This document shows positions 7,436-15,183 of a DNA stretch of 64,000 nt, piece by piece; the stretch's first letter is position 1, and each line of letters starts with the position of its first letter. This DNA is from Microbacterium maritypicum. GTDB taxonomy: Bacteria > Actinomycetota > Actinomycetes > Actinomycetales > Microbacteriaceae. Below the pieces are notes generated by a model. It was not told where the DNA came from, did no database searches, and saw only the letters and a program-made list of their open reading frames with translations. The stretch lies in the NCBI RefSeq assembly GCF_008868125.1, contig NZ_WAAQ01000001.1, forward strand, positions 1 through 64,000, read 5' to 3'. The translations under genes were made by a program, and so were the position numbers.

Positions 7436-7463
7436 TCAGAGCGCCGGCGCTGTCCTTGCTGCG

Positions 7464-7919
7464 TCAGGGGATCGGCACGGCCCGATCGGCCCCGAGCCGC
7501 TTCATCACCATGGTCGAGGTGAGACGCTGCACGCCGGGCAGGGCGCCGAGGGTGTTGTCGTAGAGCTCCTGGTAGGCGCCCATGTCGCGGGTGAGGATGC
7601 GCAGCATGTAGTCGGGGTCGCCGAACAGACGCTGCGCCTCGACGACCGCGGGGATCGCCACGACGGCCTCTTCGAACGCCACGATCGTGTCCTTGTCGGT
7701 GCGCCCGATCGTCACGAAGACGATGGCCTCGAAGGTGAGGCCGACCGCTGCCGGGGCGACCACCGCGCGGTACCGCTCGATCGCGCCGGACTGCTCCAGT
7801 TCTTTGAGCCGGCGATGACAGGCGGACAGGCTCAGGCCGACCTGCGAGGCGAGGTGGGTCGCGCTCATCCGGCCGTCATCCTGCAGCAGAGAGAGGATCT
7901 CCCGGTCGAGTGCGTCCAT
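7464..7919 (-). CDS. Lrp/AsnC-family transcriptional regulator
   Basis: 151 residues. N-terminal winged helix (MDALDREILSLLQDDGRMSA..., recognition helix around LSLSACHRRLKELE), then a RAM ligand domain (about 68-145) with GDPDYMLRILTRD. ATG 7919 chosen because Lrp proteins regularly begin M-D-x-L-D. It diverges from a LysE-type exporter 98 bases away, the usual arrangement in which the regulator senses an amino acid and switches on its exporter. Confidence 0.9.
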   Translation of the reverse strand: MDALDREILSLLQDDGRMSATHLASQVGLSLSACHRRLKELEQSGAIERYRAVVAPAAVGLTFEAIVFVTIGRTDKDTIVAFEEAVVAIPAVVEAQRLFGDPDYMLRILTRDMGAYQELYDNTLGALPGVQRLTSTMVMKRLGADRAVPIP

Positions 7920-8017
7920 GACGACAATTCTTGCAGGTGAAGGCGCGGATGGCTCGAAGAATCGGAGCACCTTTCGCTTGATCCTTCGTAGTCTCTTCCT
8001 CGGATTGAGGAGAACCG

Positions 8018-8641
8018 ATGGATATCGCTCTGGTGATGCAGTTCTGGGTGGTCGCCGTCATGCTCGCGCTGACCCCCGGCGCCGACTGGGCGTATGCGAT
8101 CTCCGCAGGCCTGCGTGCACGCTCCCTTGCACCGTCGATCCTCGGGATGATCGCCGGATACACCGTCGTGATCGTCGCCGTCGCTCTCGGTCTCGGCGCG
8201 CTGGTCACCGCGTATCCCGTCACCCTCACGACCCTGACGGTGGTCGGTGCGCTCTACCTGATCTTCCTCGGAGCCACGACCTTGGCCAGCCGTCCGGCTC
8301 CGATCGCGGAGAGCGGCGAGCCGATCGCGACCGGAGGGTGGGGGCAGTTCCTGCGCGGATCCGGTGTCAGCGGCATCAACCCGAAGGGGCTCCTGCTGCT
8401 CCTCGCCCTGCTGCCGCAGTTCACGAGTCCGAATGGCTGGCCGTCGACGACGCAGATGCTCGCGCTGGGCGGACTGCACCTGCTCAACATCGCGATCGTC
8501 TATACGACGGTCGGTCTGCTCGCCCGTCGACTGCTGCGCACCCGGCCCCGCGCGAGTTCGGTGGTCACGCGGATCGCCGGCATCGCCATGACCGTCATCG
8601 GCGTGGGCATCCTGATCGAGCAGGTGCTCGAATGGATGTGA
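8018..8641 (+). CDS. LysE/RhtB-family amino acid exporter
   Basis: 207 residues with six TM helices. The LTPGADWAYAIS segment in the first helix-loop and GINPKGLLLLLALLPQF are family hallmarks. Exports amino acids or derivatives such as lysine, threonine or homoserine lactone; the substrate cannot be told. A GAGGAGA site precedes the ATG. Divergent from the Lrp regulator, its probable controller. Confidence 0.88.
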   Translation: MDIALVMQFWVVAVMLALTPGADWAYAISAGLRARSLAPSILGMIAGYTVVIVAVALGLGALVTAYPVTLTTLTVVGALYLIFLGATTLASRPAPIAESGEPIATGGWGQFLRGSGVSGINPKGLLLLLALLPQFTSPNGWPSTTQMLALGGLHLLNIAIVYTTVGLLARRLLRTRPRASSVVTRIAGIAMTVIGVGILIEQVLEWM

Positions 8642-8678
8642 CGCCTGCGTGAGCGGCGGCTGACGAGGAGTCAGACGG

Positions 8679-8906
8679 TCACGGGCGGACGCGGACCGTT
8701 CGTCCCTCGAACGACACCAGGTCGCCGTCGCGCAACTGGCGTCCTCGGCGGCGGTCGATCTCGCCGTTCACCGTCACGTACCCGTCGATGATGACCTCTT
8801 TGGCGTCGCCACCCGAGTCGAGGAGTCCGGCGAACTTGAGGAACTGCCCGAGGCGGATCACCTCACCGCCGATGGAGATGTCGTCGATCGGATCGGAGTT
8901 CGTCAT
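8679..8906 (-). CDS. Small S4-domain RNA-binding protein
   Basis: 75 residues that are almost entirely one S4 domain: IRLGQFLKFAGLLDSGGDAKEVIIDGYVTVNG and a basic GRQLRDGDLV end. It resembles the YbcJ/YaaA family of ribosome- or RNA-binding proteins. Convergent with the LysE gene, 37 bases away. Probably monocistronic. Confidence 0.88.
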   Translation of the reverse strand: MTNSDPIDDISIGGEVIRLGQFLKFAGLLDSGGDAKEVIIDGYVTVNGEIDRRRGRQLRDGDLVSFEGRTVRVRP

Positions 8907-8942
8907 CCTTGAATGCTAATCGGCTTCGAGGCCCGGCGGATG

Positions 8943-8984
8943 CGACGGTGCCGCCGCCCCCGGGTGGGAGCGGCGGCACCGTCG
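8943..8984 (-). terminator. Terminator of the two-component operon
   Basis: Perfect 15-bp stem (8943-8957 with 8970-8984) and 12-base loop. A second 8-bp hairpin (8986-8993 with 9003-9010) lies between it and the stop codon at 9031, giving tandem hairpins after the 9031-9876 gene. Confidence 0.75.
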
Positions 8985-9030
8985 AGTCGGGCGTCTCGGG
9001 TCCGCCCGACAGGACGCGGCCCTGATCTGC

Positions 9031-9876
9031 TCAGTCGATGTCGGTTCCGACGACGGCGAAGTCGGCGCTGAAGTCGATGTCGATCGAGCGGTTGTCCGAG
9101 GTGAGCACCGAGGCGTCGTAGGGGCTCACGTCGTCGCCGTCGACATCGAGGTCGGTGATCATCCCCTCGGCCTCGGCGAGTGCGGCGGAGACCAGGGCGC
9201 GGATCGTCTCGTCGTCGAGGGTGAGCGCGGGGCCGGTGTCGTCACCGTCGGCCGCGTCGGTGGAGGTGACGGATGCGACCAGGGCCTCGTCGACCCGGAC
9301 CTCGGTCTCCGCCCCGGCGGCTGTCGTCAGCTGCACCTCCCAGGTGCCGTCGCGCTTCGCGTCGATCGAGGTGACCTCGCCATCGGCTGCTCCCCGCGCG
9401 GCGTCGGCGATCTCGATGAGCTCGTCGGCGGATGCCGTGCCGATTCCGGTCACCGGGCCGCGGCCGTTCGAGGGGGCGTTGCCGCGGTCGTCGTCTCCGC
9501 GGTCGTCGCCGCGCGGACCGTGGTCATCCGCATCGTGGCGGGGGCCGTCGTCGGACATCGACGAGCGATCGTCGTCGCCGAACTCGTCGCCGATCGCCGC
9601 GCCGACCGCGACGCCGCCACCCGCCAGGACGACGGCCGCAGCGATGCCTCCGCCGATGAGGAGCGCGCGCGTGCGGCCGGGCTTCGATGCGGCCGTCGCG
9701 GGAGCGGGCACGGGTTCTGCGGCGGGGAAGACCGGGTGCTGTCCGGAGCCCGCGATCGGGGCCTCCGCGCCGGGCGTCGGGGGCGGGGTCACCGGCACGG
9801 TCTCGGCATCCGGAGTGCTCTGCGGCGTCTGGTCAGGAGCGGGCGTCTGGTCGGGGGTGGGTGTCTTGTCGTCCAT
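9031..9876 (-). CDS. Membrane-anchored protein with PepSY-like extracytoplasmic part
   Basis: 281 residues. A Pro/Thr-rich cytoplasmic stretch (1-75) leads to one TM helix (about 78-100), an Asp/Arg/Gly-rich flexible linker (about 105-145), then a domain (about 150-275) with two similar halves. Each half contains a helix (ADELIEIADAA; DETIRALVSAALAEA) and a strand pattern (EVTSIDAKRDGTWEVQLTT; MITDLDVDGDD) reminiscent of PepSY repeats. ATG 9876 was chosen because the upstream extension lacks a start signal. It is the third gene after a response regulator and a sensor kinase, so it may be a periplasmic modulator of that kinase (inference). Confidence 0.65.
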   Translation of the reverse strand: MDDKTPTPDQTPAPDQTPQSTPDAETVPVTPPPTPGAEAPIAGSGQHPVFPAAEPVPAPATAASKPGRTRALLIGGGIAAAVVLAGGGVAVGAAIGDEFGDDDRSSMSDDGPRHDADDHGPRGDDRGDDDRGNAPSNGRGPVTGIGTASADELIEIADAARGAADGEVTSIDAKRDGTWEVQLTTAAGAETEVRVDEALVASVTSTDAADGDDTGPALTLDDETIRALVSAALAEAEGMITDLDVDGDDVSPYDASVLTSDNRSIDIDFSADFAVVGTDID

Positions 9877-9955
9877 GTCTCGATGGTCTCCCGCGGGCGC
9901 TGAAGCCTCCCTGAAGCGTCCTGAAGACCTCTTCAGGAACCTCGGGTCCGTCTGG

Positions 9956-11272
9956 TCAGGCGCCGAGGGGCAGGGTGAGCACGAAGCGCGCACCACCCCA
10001 GCGGGAGTCGTCGACCGTGAGGGTGCCGTGGCCGCTGGCGGCGATGCCGCGGGCGATCGCGAGGCCCAATCCGCTGCCTCCGGCGTCGCGGCTGCGGGCC
10101 TCGTCGAGGCGGACGAAGCGTTCGAAGATCCGCTCCCGCTCCTCGGTCGGCACTCCGGTGCCGTCGTCCTCGATCGTGACGAACACGTATCCGTCCGATG
10201 GCGTCACCCCGATCGCGACGCGCCCGCGGCTGTGGCGCACGGCGTTGTCGGCGAGGTTTCGCACCAGCTGCCCGAGCAGTCGCGGGTCGCCGTGCACCCG
10301 GGCGGCGTGGATCCCGGAGCCGTCGACGTCGATTCCCGCGGCCCGGAGCCGGCGCACCTCGCCGAGGGCGATGTCGTCGAGGTCGACCGCCTCGTCATGG
10401 GTGCTCGCTCCCTCATCCAGGCGGGCGAGCAGCAGCAGTGATTCGACGATGCCCTGCAGGCGCAGTCCCTCCTCCGACACCACCTCGGCGAGTTCGCCGA
10501 TGCTCGTCACATCGGGATGGGCCTGGGCCAGTTCGGCATGCTGACGGATCGTCGCGAGGGGCGAGCGCAGCTCGTGGGAAGCGTCCGAGACGAAGCGCCG
10601 CTGCGCGGTGGCCGCCGCGTCGAGCCGATCGAGCATGCCGTTCATGGTCGTCGCGAGCGCGGCGATCTCATCGGCGGTCTCCGGCACCGGTACCCGCTGG
10701 TGCAGGCGCTCTGCGGTGATGCCGTCGACCTCTTCGCGGATGAGCTCGACCGGGCGGAGGGCCCGGCCGACCACCGACCATGTGGTCACGGCGACGAGCA
10801 GCAGAAGCAGGGGGAGGGCGATGGCCAGCAGCGTCGCGACCGTGGCGAGGGTCTCGGCATCGTCCTCCATCGAGACGGCGAGCACGAGGGTCTGGTCGCG
10901 CTCGATGTCCTCCGAGACGACGAGGACGGTCTCTCCGTCGACAGTGGTCGTCTGCGGATCGTCGTCGACGGGGAGGGGTGTCGACCCGAGCTTCTCCCTG
11001 GCGTCTTCGCTGGCGGCGCGCACCGAACCGTCCGCACCGATGATCTGCAGGATCTCGTCGTCGAGCGCATCGATGCCCTTGCCGCCTGGGCCGTCTGTGC
11101 GTTCGGTGAGCTCTTCGAGGCGCTGTTCCGCCGCGCGCTCGGTGCTGCCGTGGATGCTGGCGCTGAGCACGCCGTAGAACGAGAAGGCGCCGATGAGGAG
11201 TGCGACGGCGACGACGACGGTGGCGCCGAGCGTGGTCCTGCCGCGCACAGAGCGCCAACTGCGACTAGCCAC
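9956..11272 (-). CDS. Sensor histidine kinase (OmpR-type partner)
   Basis: 438 residues. TM1 (about 15-38), extracytoplasmic sensor (about 40-145), TM2 (about 147-170), HAMP domain (about 172-225), a HisKA H-box (VSDASHELRSPLATIRQH, phospho-His near residue 240) and HATPase_c with an N-box (LVRNLADNAVRHS) and G-boxes (DDGTGVP, GSGLGLAI). The GTG at 11272 overlaps the regulator's stop by 8 bases, so the pair is translationally coupled; the frame extends to 11302 but that would run further into the regulator. Confidence 0.92.
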   Translation of the reverse strand: MASRSWRSVRGRTTLGATVVVAVALLIGAFSFYGVLSASIHGSTERAAEQRLEELTERTDGPGGKGIDALDDEILQIIGADGSVRAASEDAREKLGSTPLPVDDDPQTTTVDGETVLVVSEDIERDQTLVLAVSMEDDAETLATVATLLAIALPLLLLLVAVTTWSVVGRALRPVELIREEVDGITAERLHQRVPVPETADEIAALATTMNGMLDRLDAAATAQRRFVSDASHELRSPLATIRQHAELAQAHPDVTSIGELAEVVSEEGLRLQGIVESLLLLARLDEGASTHDEAVDLDDIALGEVRRLRAAGIDVDGSGIHAARVHGDPRLLGQLVRNLADNAVRHSRGRVAIGVTPSDGYVFVTIEDDGTGVPTEERERIFERFVRLDEARSRDAGGSGLGLAIARGIAASGHGTLTVDDSRWGGARFVLTLPLGA

Positions 11273-11942
11273 CGTCGGCCGCCAGCCGGTAGCCCGCTCC
11301 ACGGATGGTCTCGATCGCCTCGCGTCCGAACGGCTTGTCGAGCTTGCGGCGCAGGTGCCCGACGTAGACCTCGACGATGTTGGGATCGCCGTCGAAGTCG
11401 TCGTCCCAGACGCCGTCGATGAGGGTGCGCTTCGACAGCACCTGGCCGCGATGACGCATCAGGTATTCGAGCACCGAGAACTCCCGAGCGGTCAGGCTCA
11501 CGGGAGTCTCGCCCCGCCAGACCCGGTGCGCTGCGGGATCGAGCCGCAGATCGCCCGCTTCCAGGATCGCCGGACGCGCGACGGCTCCGCGCCGCACGAG
11601 AGCACGCAGGCGCGCGACGAGGATCGCGAACGAGAAGGGCTTGGTGACGTAGTCGTCGGCCCCGGTCTCGAGCGCTTCGACCTGGTCCCACTCGCCGTCC
11701 TTCGCCGTGAGCATCAGCACGGGGGTCCAGTTCTCTTCGGCCCTGAGCGCCTCGCACACCTTCCAGCCGCTCATGCCCGGCATCATCAGGTCGAGCACGA
11801 TCGCGTCGTACCGTGTCTCACGCGCGCGCCAGAGTCCGTCGACGCCGTTGTGTGCCACGTCGACGGCGAAGCCCTCGGCCTCCAGGCCGCGGCGCACGCC
11901 CTCGGCCAGACGCACCTCGTCGTCCACCACCAGGATCCGCAT
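11265..11942 (-). CDS. OmpR/PhoB-family response regulator
   Basis: 225 residues. Receiver domain (1-118) with MRILVVDDE, the phospho-acceptor Asp in VLDLMMPGM, and Lys in YVTKPF. C-terminal winged helix (about 128-222) with the SLTAREFSVLEYLMRHRGQVLSK start. ATG 11942 because receiver domains begin at this motif; the upstream frame is spurious. First gene of a three-gene operon with the kinase and a PepSY-like protein. Confidence 0.93.
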   Translation of the reverse strand: MRILVVDDEVRLAEGVRRGLEAEGFAVDVAHNGVDGLWRARETRYDAIVLDLMMPGMSGWKVCEALRAEENWTPVLMLTAKDGEWDQVEALETGADDYVTKPFSFAILVARLRALVRRGAVARPAILEAGDLRLDPAAHRVWRGETPVSLTAREFSVLEYLMRHRGQVLSKRTLIDGVWDDDFDGDPNIVEVYVGHLRRKLDKPFGREAIETIRGAGYRLAADGG

Positions 11943-11995
11943 GCCTCCAGTGTGGCCGCTCGACGCTGAATCGGGGCTGAAGCGGGTCGTGAGCC

Positions 11996-12529
11996 TCAGG
12001 CGCCGAGGGCGGCCTGGATCTCGCGGATCACCTCCCCGAGCGTGCCGGAGGCGAGCAGGCCCGGGCCGAGGGGGCCCGCGGTGTCGGAGCCGAGGGGAGG
12101 CAGTCGCCGGAGTGCGGATGCGACCTCGGGCGACAGGGCGGCGAGCTGCCACCGCACCTCGGCGGCGCGGGCATCCGGGTCCTCCGGGTGCGTGAGCTCC
12201 ACGGCCTTCACGGCGTAGGCGGCGGCTCCGAGCGCATGGGCACCCATGTGCGCGACCCCTGCGGCCTGGGCGGCCGAGCGGGCTGCGGCGACCCCCGCGG
12301 GTGAAGCGGCGCTGTGGGCGGCCCGGCCCGCGACGAAGCGGCGACGGATCTCTCCCGCAGCCGTGAGCTCACCCCGTGCGAAGGCTCGAGCTCGCGCGAT
12401 GGCGTCGCGCGCGCGGTCGTCGTCGGGTGCCTCCGCGTCGAACAGGGGCAGCACCCGTTCCGCGCAGTCGGCCGCCCACACCGCGACGATCCGTCGCTCG
12501 GTCTCGGTCATGCCCTGCGCAGTGGACAT
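11996..12529 (-). CDS. Imm5-like putative immunity protein
   Basis: 177 residues, mostly alpha-helical and rich in Ala. ERRIVAVWAADCAERVLPLF at the start, a short helix with ARDAIARARAFARGEL, then repeated A-A-x-x-A-A helices and AHMGAHALGAAAYAVKAVEL follow the pattern of the Imm-5 family, predicted immunity proteins of polymorphic toxin systems. No toxin is adjacent. ATG 12529 has GGTGGGG upstream. Its role could be protection against neighbours' toxins, but Imm5 members also occur without toxins. Confidence 0.6.
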   Translation of the reverse strand: MSTAQGMTETERRIVAVWAADCAERVLPLFDAEAPDDDRARDAIARARAFARGELTAAGEIRRRFVAGRAAHSAASPAGVAAARSAAQAAGVAHMGAHALGAAAYAVKAVELTHPEDPDARAAEVRWQLAALSPEVASALRRLPPLGSDTAGPLGPGLLASGTLGEVIREIQAALGA

Positions 12530-12661
12530 GCTCACCCCACCCGCCGTTCGGCACCCTGCGGGAAGCCGCGGACCGTCTCGATGATCTCCTGCATCTCCAT
12601 CCCTCAATGATGAACCCCACGTGCTTATGTGGACTCTGATGCCGAAAGGATGGGGAAGATC

Positions 12662-12787
12662 ATGACAAACCCTCCAGAGCATGTGATGACCACGGTCGCG
12701 CTCGGGCGACGGGTGGGGTACTCGGCGCAGCAGCTGCGCGACCTCGCCCGGGCGCTCGTCATCCGCGGCGTCGGACGGCTCGCCTAG
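12662..12787 (+). CDS. Short hypothetical protein (41 residues)
   Basis: ATG 12662 is preceded by a GGATGGGGAAG ribosome site. The product (MTNPPEHVM..., then SAQQLRDLARALVIRGVGRLA) has high third-position GC and a predicted amphipathic helix in its second half. Unrecognised; it might be the remnant of a longer protein. It is divergent from the Imm5-like gene. Confidence 0.4.
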   Translation: MTNPPEHVMTTVALGRRVGYSAQQLRDLARALVIRGVGRLA

Positions 12788-12871
12788 GGTGGCTCGTATG
12801 ACATGCAGCTCTCTGTCGGCGACGCCGACGCGCGGGGTCGCCGCGCCGACCCGGAAGCCGGGGGGCTGAAC

Positions 12872-13747
12872 GTGCAGAAGTCAGGACGCTACGTCCGCGT
12901 CGGGAACACGGAGTACCCGCTCGCCACACCCGGAGGCCATTGGGCACTCTGGAGCTCGACCCCGGTCGAGGGTTTCCGGCGGATCGGGAACGGGTGGGTA
13001 CGCAACATCTCTCCGGATGAACAGCTGGAGTGCTTCCGCGTCGAACACCGCGGTACGTATCGCGGCATCACGGTCACCGTAGAGCCCGGCAGAGACGGGC
13101 CGGACCGTCGAGGGCTGGCGCGACTCGGCACCCTCGATCCACGAGCAGCCGAGCAGGGATTCGAGATGCTCGGGTTCGAGCGGCCGGAGCTGCAGCCGTG
13201 GCTGAAGTTCGTACCCATGGATGATCCCGACCTCGACTTCGAGACGATCCGCACGCCTGAGCCGATGCCGTGGGCTGCGACGAGCCGAGACGCCGTCGCG
13301 CAGCGTTCCGTCCCGCGGGCATCCGACGCGCAGCCGTCGGCGTGGGGAGCCTTCGGGCTCCGTCTCGTCACGGCGCTCCGCGGTGTGACCGACCAGGTGT
13401 TCCTCATCGTGTCGGTCGACGGTGACCCGCTGCGCTACGTCCAGTTCGCCGGAGATCCCGACAAGCTGTACGCCGAGGCGCCGGGACTCGATGTGGTCAC
13501 GGATGCCGACGAGACGGTGCTGAAGGCCGCCGGCTGGGAAGAGCCGGGGGTCGCGCAGCCGAACTGGACCTCGGAACTCGCGCTGCCTGCGTACGCGGCC
13601 GACTATCGGGAGTTCGCCGATAGGTGCGTCGCCGCGCTGCGCGACGCCTATCGGGTGTCGAGTCCCGACGTCCTCGTGCACCGTGCCTGGCGCGATCAGG
13701 AGCAGACCTCGCTCGACTTCCCCGGACTCGGTCGCGCCCAGCTCTGA
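12872..13747 (+). CDS. Hypothetical protein, possible two-domain TY-Chap/YbjN-like
   Basis: 291 residues from GTG 12872, which follows a GGGGGG site; the frame is open from 12803. The first half (to about 140) begins YVRVGNTEYPL and contains several Trp residues and an EQGFEMLGFERPELQPWLKF segment. The second half (about 165-285) has a buried beta pattern (QVFLIVSVDGDPLRYVQFAG) and a C-terminal helix (REFADRCVAALRDAYRV) that recalls YbjN/T3SS-chaperone-like (TY-Chap) domains linked to secretion or toxin systems in actinobacteria. That resemblance is weak. It lies beside an Imm5-like gene. Confidence 0.5.
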   Translation: MQKSGRYVRVGNTEYPLATPGGHWALWSSTPVEGFRRIGNGWVRNISPDEQLECFRVEHRGTYRGITVTVEPGRDGPDRRGLARLGTLDPRAAEQGFEMLGFERPELQPWLKFVPMDDPDLDFETIRTPEPMPWAATSRDAVAQRSVPRASDAQPSAWGAFGLRLVTALRGVTDQVFLIVSVDGDPLRYVQFAGDPDKLYAEAPGLDVVTDADETVLKAAGWEEPGVAQPNWTSELALPAYAADYREFADRCVAALRDAYRVSSPDVLVHRAWRDQEQTSLDFPGLGRAQL

Positions 13748-13818
13748 CCGGCGTCGGCCGGAACCGGAGGGGCGTGAAGCTCAGGGGATCATGCTCGTGC
13801 GCTCGCCGCCCACGCCCA

Positions 13819-14568
13819 TCACTCCTGTCCGGCGATCCTCGACTCGACCTCCGCGGTGAGCGGGTTGTCGTCGGCCGGGTCGGTGATGATCGCGGTGACG
13901 GCGTCGAGCGCGAGGATGGGATAGCGCGCGACAGCGCCGATCTTCTCCTCGCTCGCGAGCACGACGGTCTCGGTGCAGCGCGAGGCCAGTGCCCGCTTGG
14001 TGACGGCATCGTCGAGCTCGCCGGTGGTCAGGCCGCGTGCGGGATCGATGCCGGTGGCGCCGAGGAAGAAGGTGTCGGCCGCGAGGTGCTGGATGGCCTC
14101 CATCGCCATTCCGCCGCCGGTCACCAGTGAGTGTCGAGAGAGCTCCCCACCGACCATGATCACCCGTGCGTCCGAGTGCTCCGCCGCCGCGAGTGCGACG
14201 GTCGGGCTCGCCGTGATCACCGTGAGCCCCGTGCCGGAGGGCAGTATCCGGGCCATGGCGAGAGTGGTCGTGCCGGCATCGAGGATGATCGTCGAGTCGG
14301 GCCGGATGGTGGCCACGGCCGCGCGTGCGACGCGCTCCTTGCTCGCGGTCGCCAGCTCGGTGCGTTCGCTCACCGGGGCCTCCGGGGCAGGGATCGGCAG
14401 GGCGCCGCCGTACACGCGCTGGAGCTTTCCCTCTTCGGCGAGTTCCCGGAGGTCGCGTCGGATCGCGTCCTCCGAGACCCCGACCTCGTCGGCGACGGTC
14501 TTGGCCACCACCCGTCCATCACGGGCGAGAAGGTCGAGCAGGTGGTCTTTGCGCTGGGCGGCGAGCAT
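13819..14568 (-). CDS. DeoR/GlpR-family transcriptional regulator
   Basis: 249 residues. N-terminal DeoR helix-turn-helix (about 1-58: RKDHLLDLLARDGRV..., recognition helix VSEDAIRRDLRELAEEG) and a C-terminal sugar-phosphate sensor of the DeoRC type (about 75-235) with ILDAGTTTLAMA and a GGELSRHSLVTGG loop. ATG 14568 has GAGGAAA just upstream. It diverges from a DUF4406 gene across a palindrome it probably binds. Ligand is likely a phosphorylated sugar. Confidence 0.9.
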   Translation of the reverse strand: MLAAQRKDHLLDLLARDGRVVAKTVADEVGVSEDAIRRDLRELAEEGKLQRVYGGALPIPAPEAPVSERTELATASKERVARAAVATIRPDSTIILDAGTTTLAMARILPSGTGLTVITASPTVALAAAEHSDARVIMVGGELSRHSLVTGGGMAMEAIQHLAADTFFLGATGIDPARGLTTGELDDAVTKRALASRCTETVVLASEEKIGAVARYPILALDAVTAIITDPADDNPLTAEVESRIAGQE

Positions 14569-14584
14569 GCGTTTCCTCACGAAG

Positions 14585-14615
14585 TTGCACGATTGTGCAT
14601 GATTCAGACTACAGT
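14585..14615 (+). promoter_or_regulatory. Promoter and palindrome of the DUF4406 gene
   Basis: TTGCAC (14585-14590) and TACAGT (14610-14615) form a -35/-10 pair 19 bases apart. The ATG lies 7 bases after the -10, so the transcript is probably leaderless. TGCAC-GATT-GTGCA (14586-14599) overlaps the -35 and is a plausible DeoR-family operator controlling both directions. Confidence 0.5.
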
Positions 14616-14622
14616 CATCCCC

Positions 14623-14988
14623 ATGACGACGCCACTGCTGATCCTGATCGCCGGCCCCTACCGCTCGGGCGCCGACGGCGACCCCGCCCTCATCGCGAGG
14701 AACCTCGCCCGCCTGGAGGAGGCCGCGGGCCCGATCTTCCGCCTCGGCCACGTGCCGATGATCGGCGAATGGGTGGCGCTTCCGGTGCTGCGCACCCTCG
14801 ACCCGGTGGATGCCGGAGAGGGCGACGTGATGTACGAGACGGCCCGCCGCCTGCTGCAGCACTGCGATGCCGTGCTGCGTCTGCCGGGGGAGTCGTCGGG
14901 TGCGGACAAGGACGTCGAGATCGCGCAGGAGCTCGGACTTCCCGTCTACCGGTCGCTCGACGAGATTCCCTCGGCCGCGACTCCGTAG
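14623..14988 (+). CDS. DUF4406 protein (nucleoside deoxyribosyltransferase-like)
   Basis: 121 residues. LLILIAGPYRSGADGD at the N-terminus, the helix ARNLARLEEAAGPIFRLGHVP and a C-terminal AVLRLPGESSGADKDVEIAQELGLPVY segment match the nucleoside 2-deoxyribosyltransferase superfamily as seen in DUF4406. The PGESSGADKDVEIA part corresponds to the nucleotide-sugar pocket. Enzymatic action on a nucleoside or sugar nucleotide is inferred. No ribosome site; see the leaderless promoter. The DeoR regulator next to it fits a sugar-related role. Confidence 0.8.
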   Translation: MTTPLLILIAGPYRSGADGDPALIARNLARLEEAAGPIFRLGHVPMIGEWVALPVLRTLDPVDAGEGDVMYETARRLLQHCDAVLRLPGESSGADKDVEIAQELGLPVYRSLDEIPSAATP

Positions 14989-14997
14989 GCTGGAGGC

Positions 14998-15174
14998 ATG
15001 ACCAAGAACATCTGGACCATCCTCGGCGTCATCCTCGCCGTCGTGATCGCGTGGTGGATCGTGAGCGCGCTGTTCTCGGTGCTGGCCTTCATCTTCAAGC
15101 TCATGATCGTCGCCGTCGTCGCGGTCGTGGTCTTCCTGGTGCTCCGCGGGATCTTCAGCCGCAGCGACGACTGA
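14998..15174 (+). CDS. Small hydrophobic membrane protein (58 residues)
   Basis: ATG 14998 has a CTGGAGG site. The product begins MTKNIW and is nearly all hydrophobic, with two TM segments (about 6-27 and 29-50) and an RSDD end. It starts 9 bases after the DUF4406 stop and is probably cotranscribed. Function unknown. Confidence 0.7.
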   Translation: MTKNIWTILGVILAVVIAWWIVSALFSVLAFIFKLMIVAVVAVVVFLVLRGIFSRSDD

Positions 15175-15183
15175 CGTCACCTC

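Noticed and set aside
8253..8490. Many 60-120-codon frames antisense to LysE and other genes throughout the window
   Set aside because: Shadow frames from high third-position GC; none has a domain or a good start.
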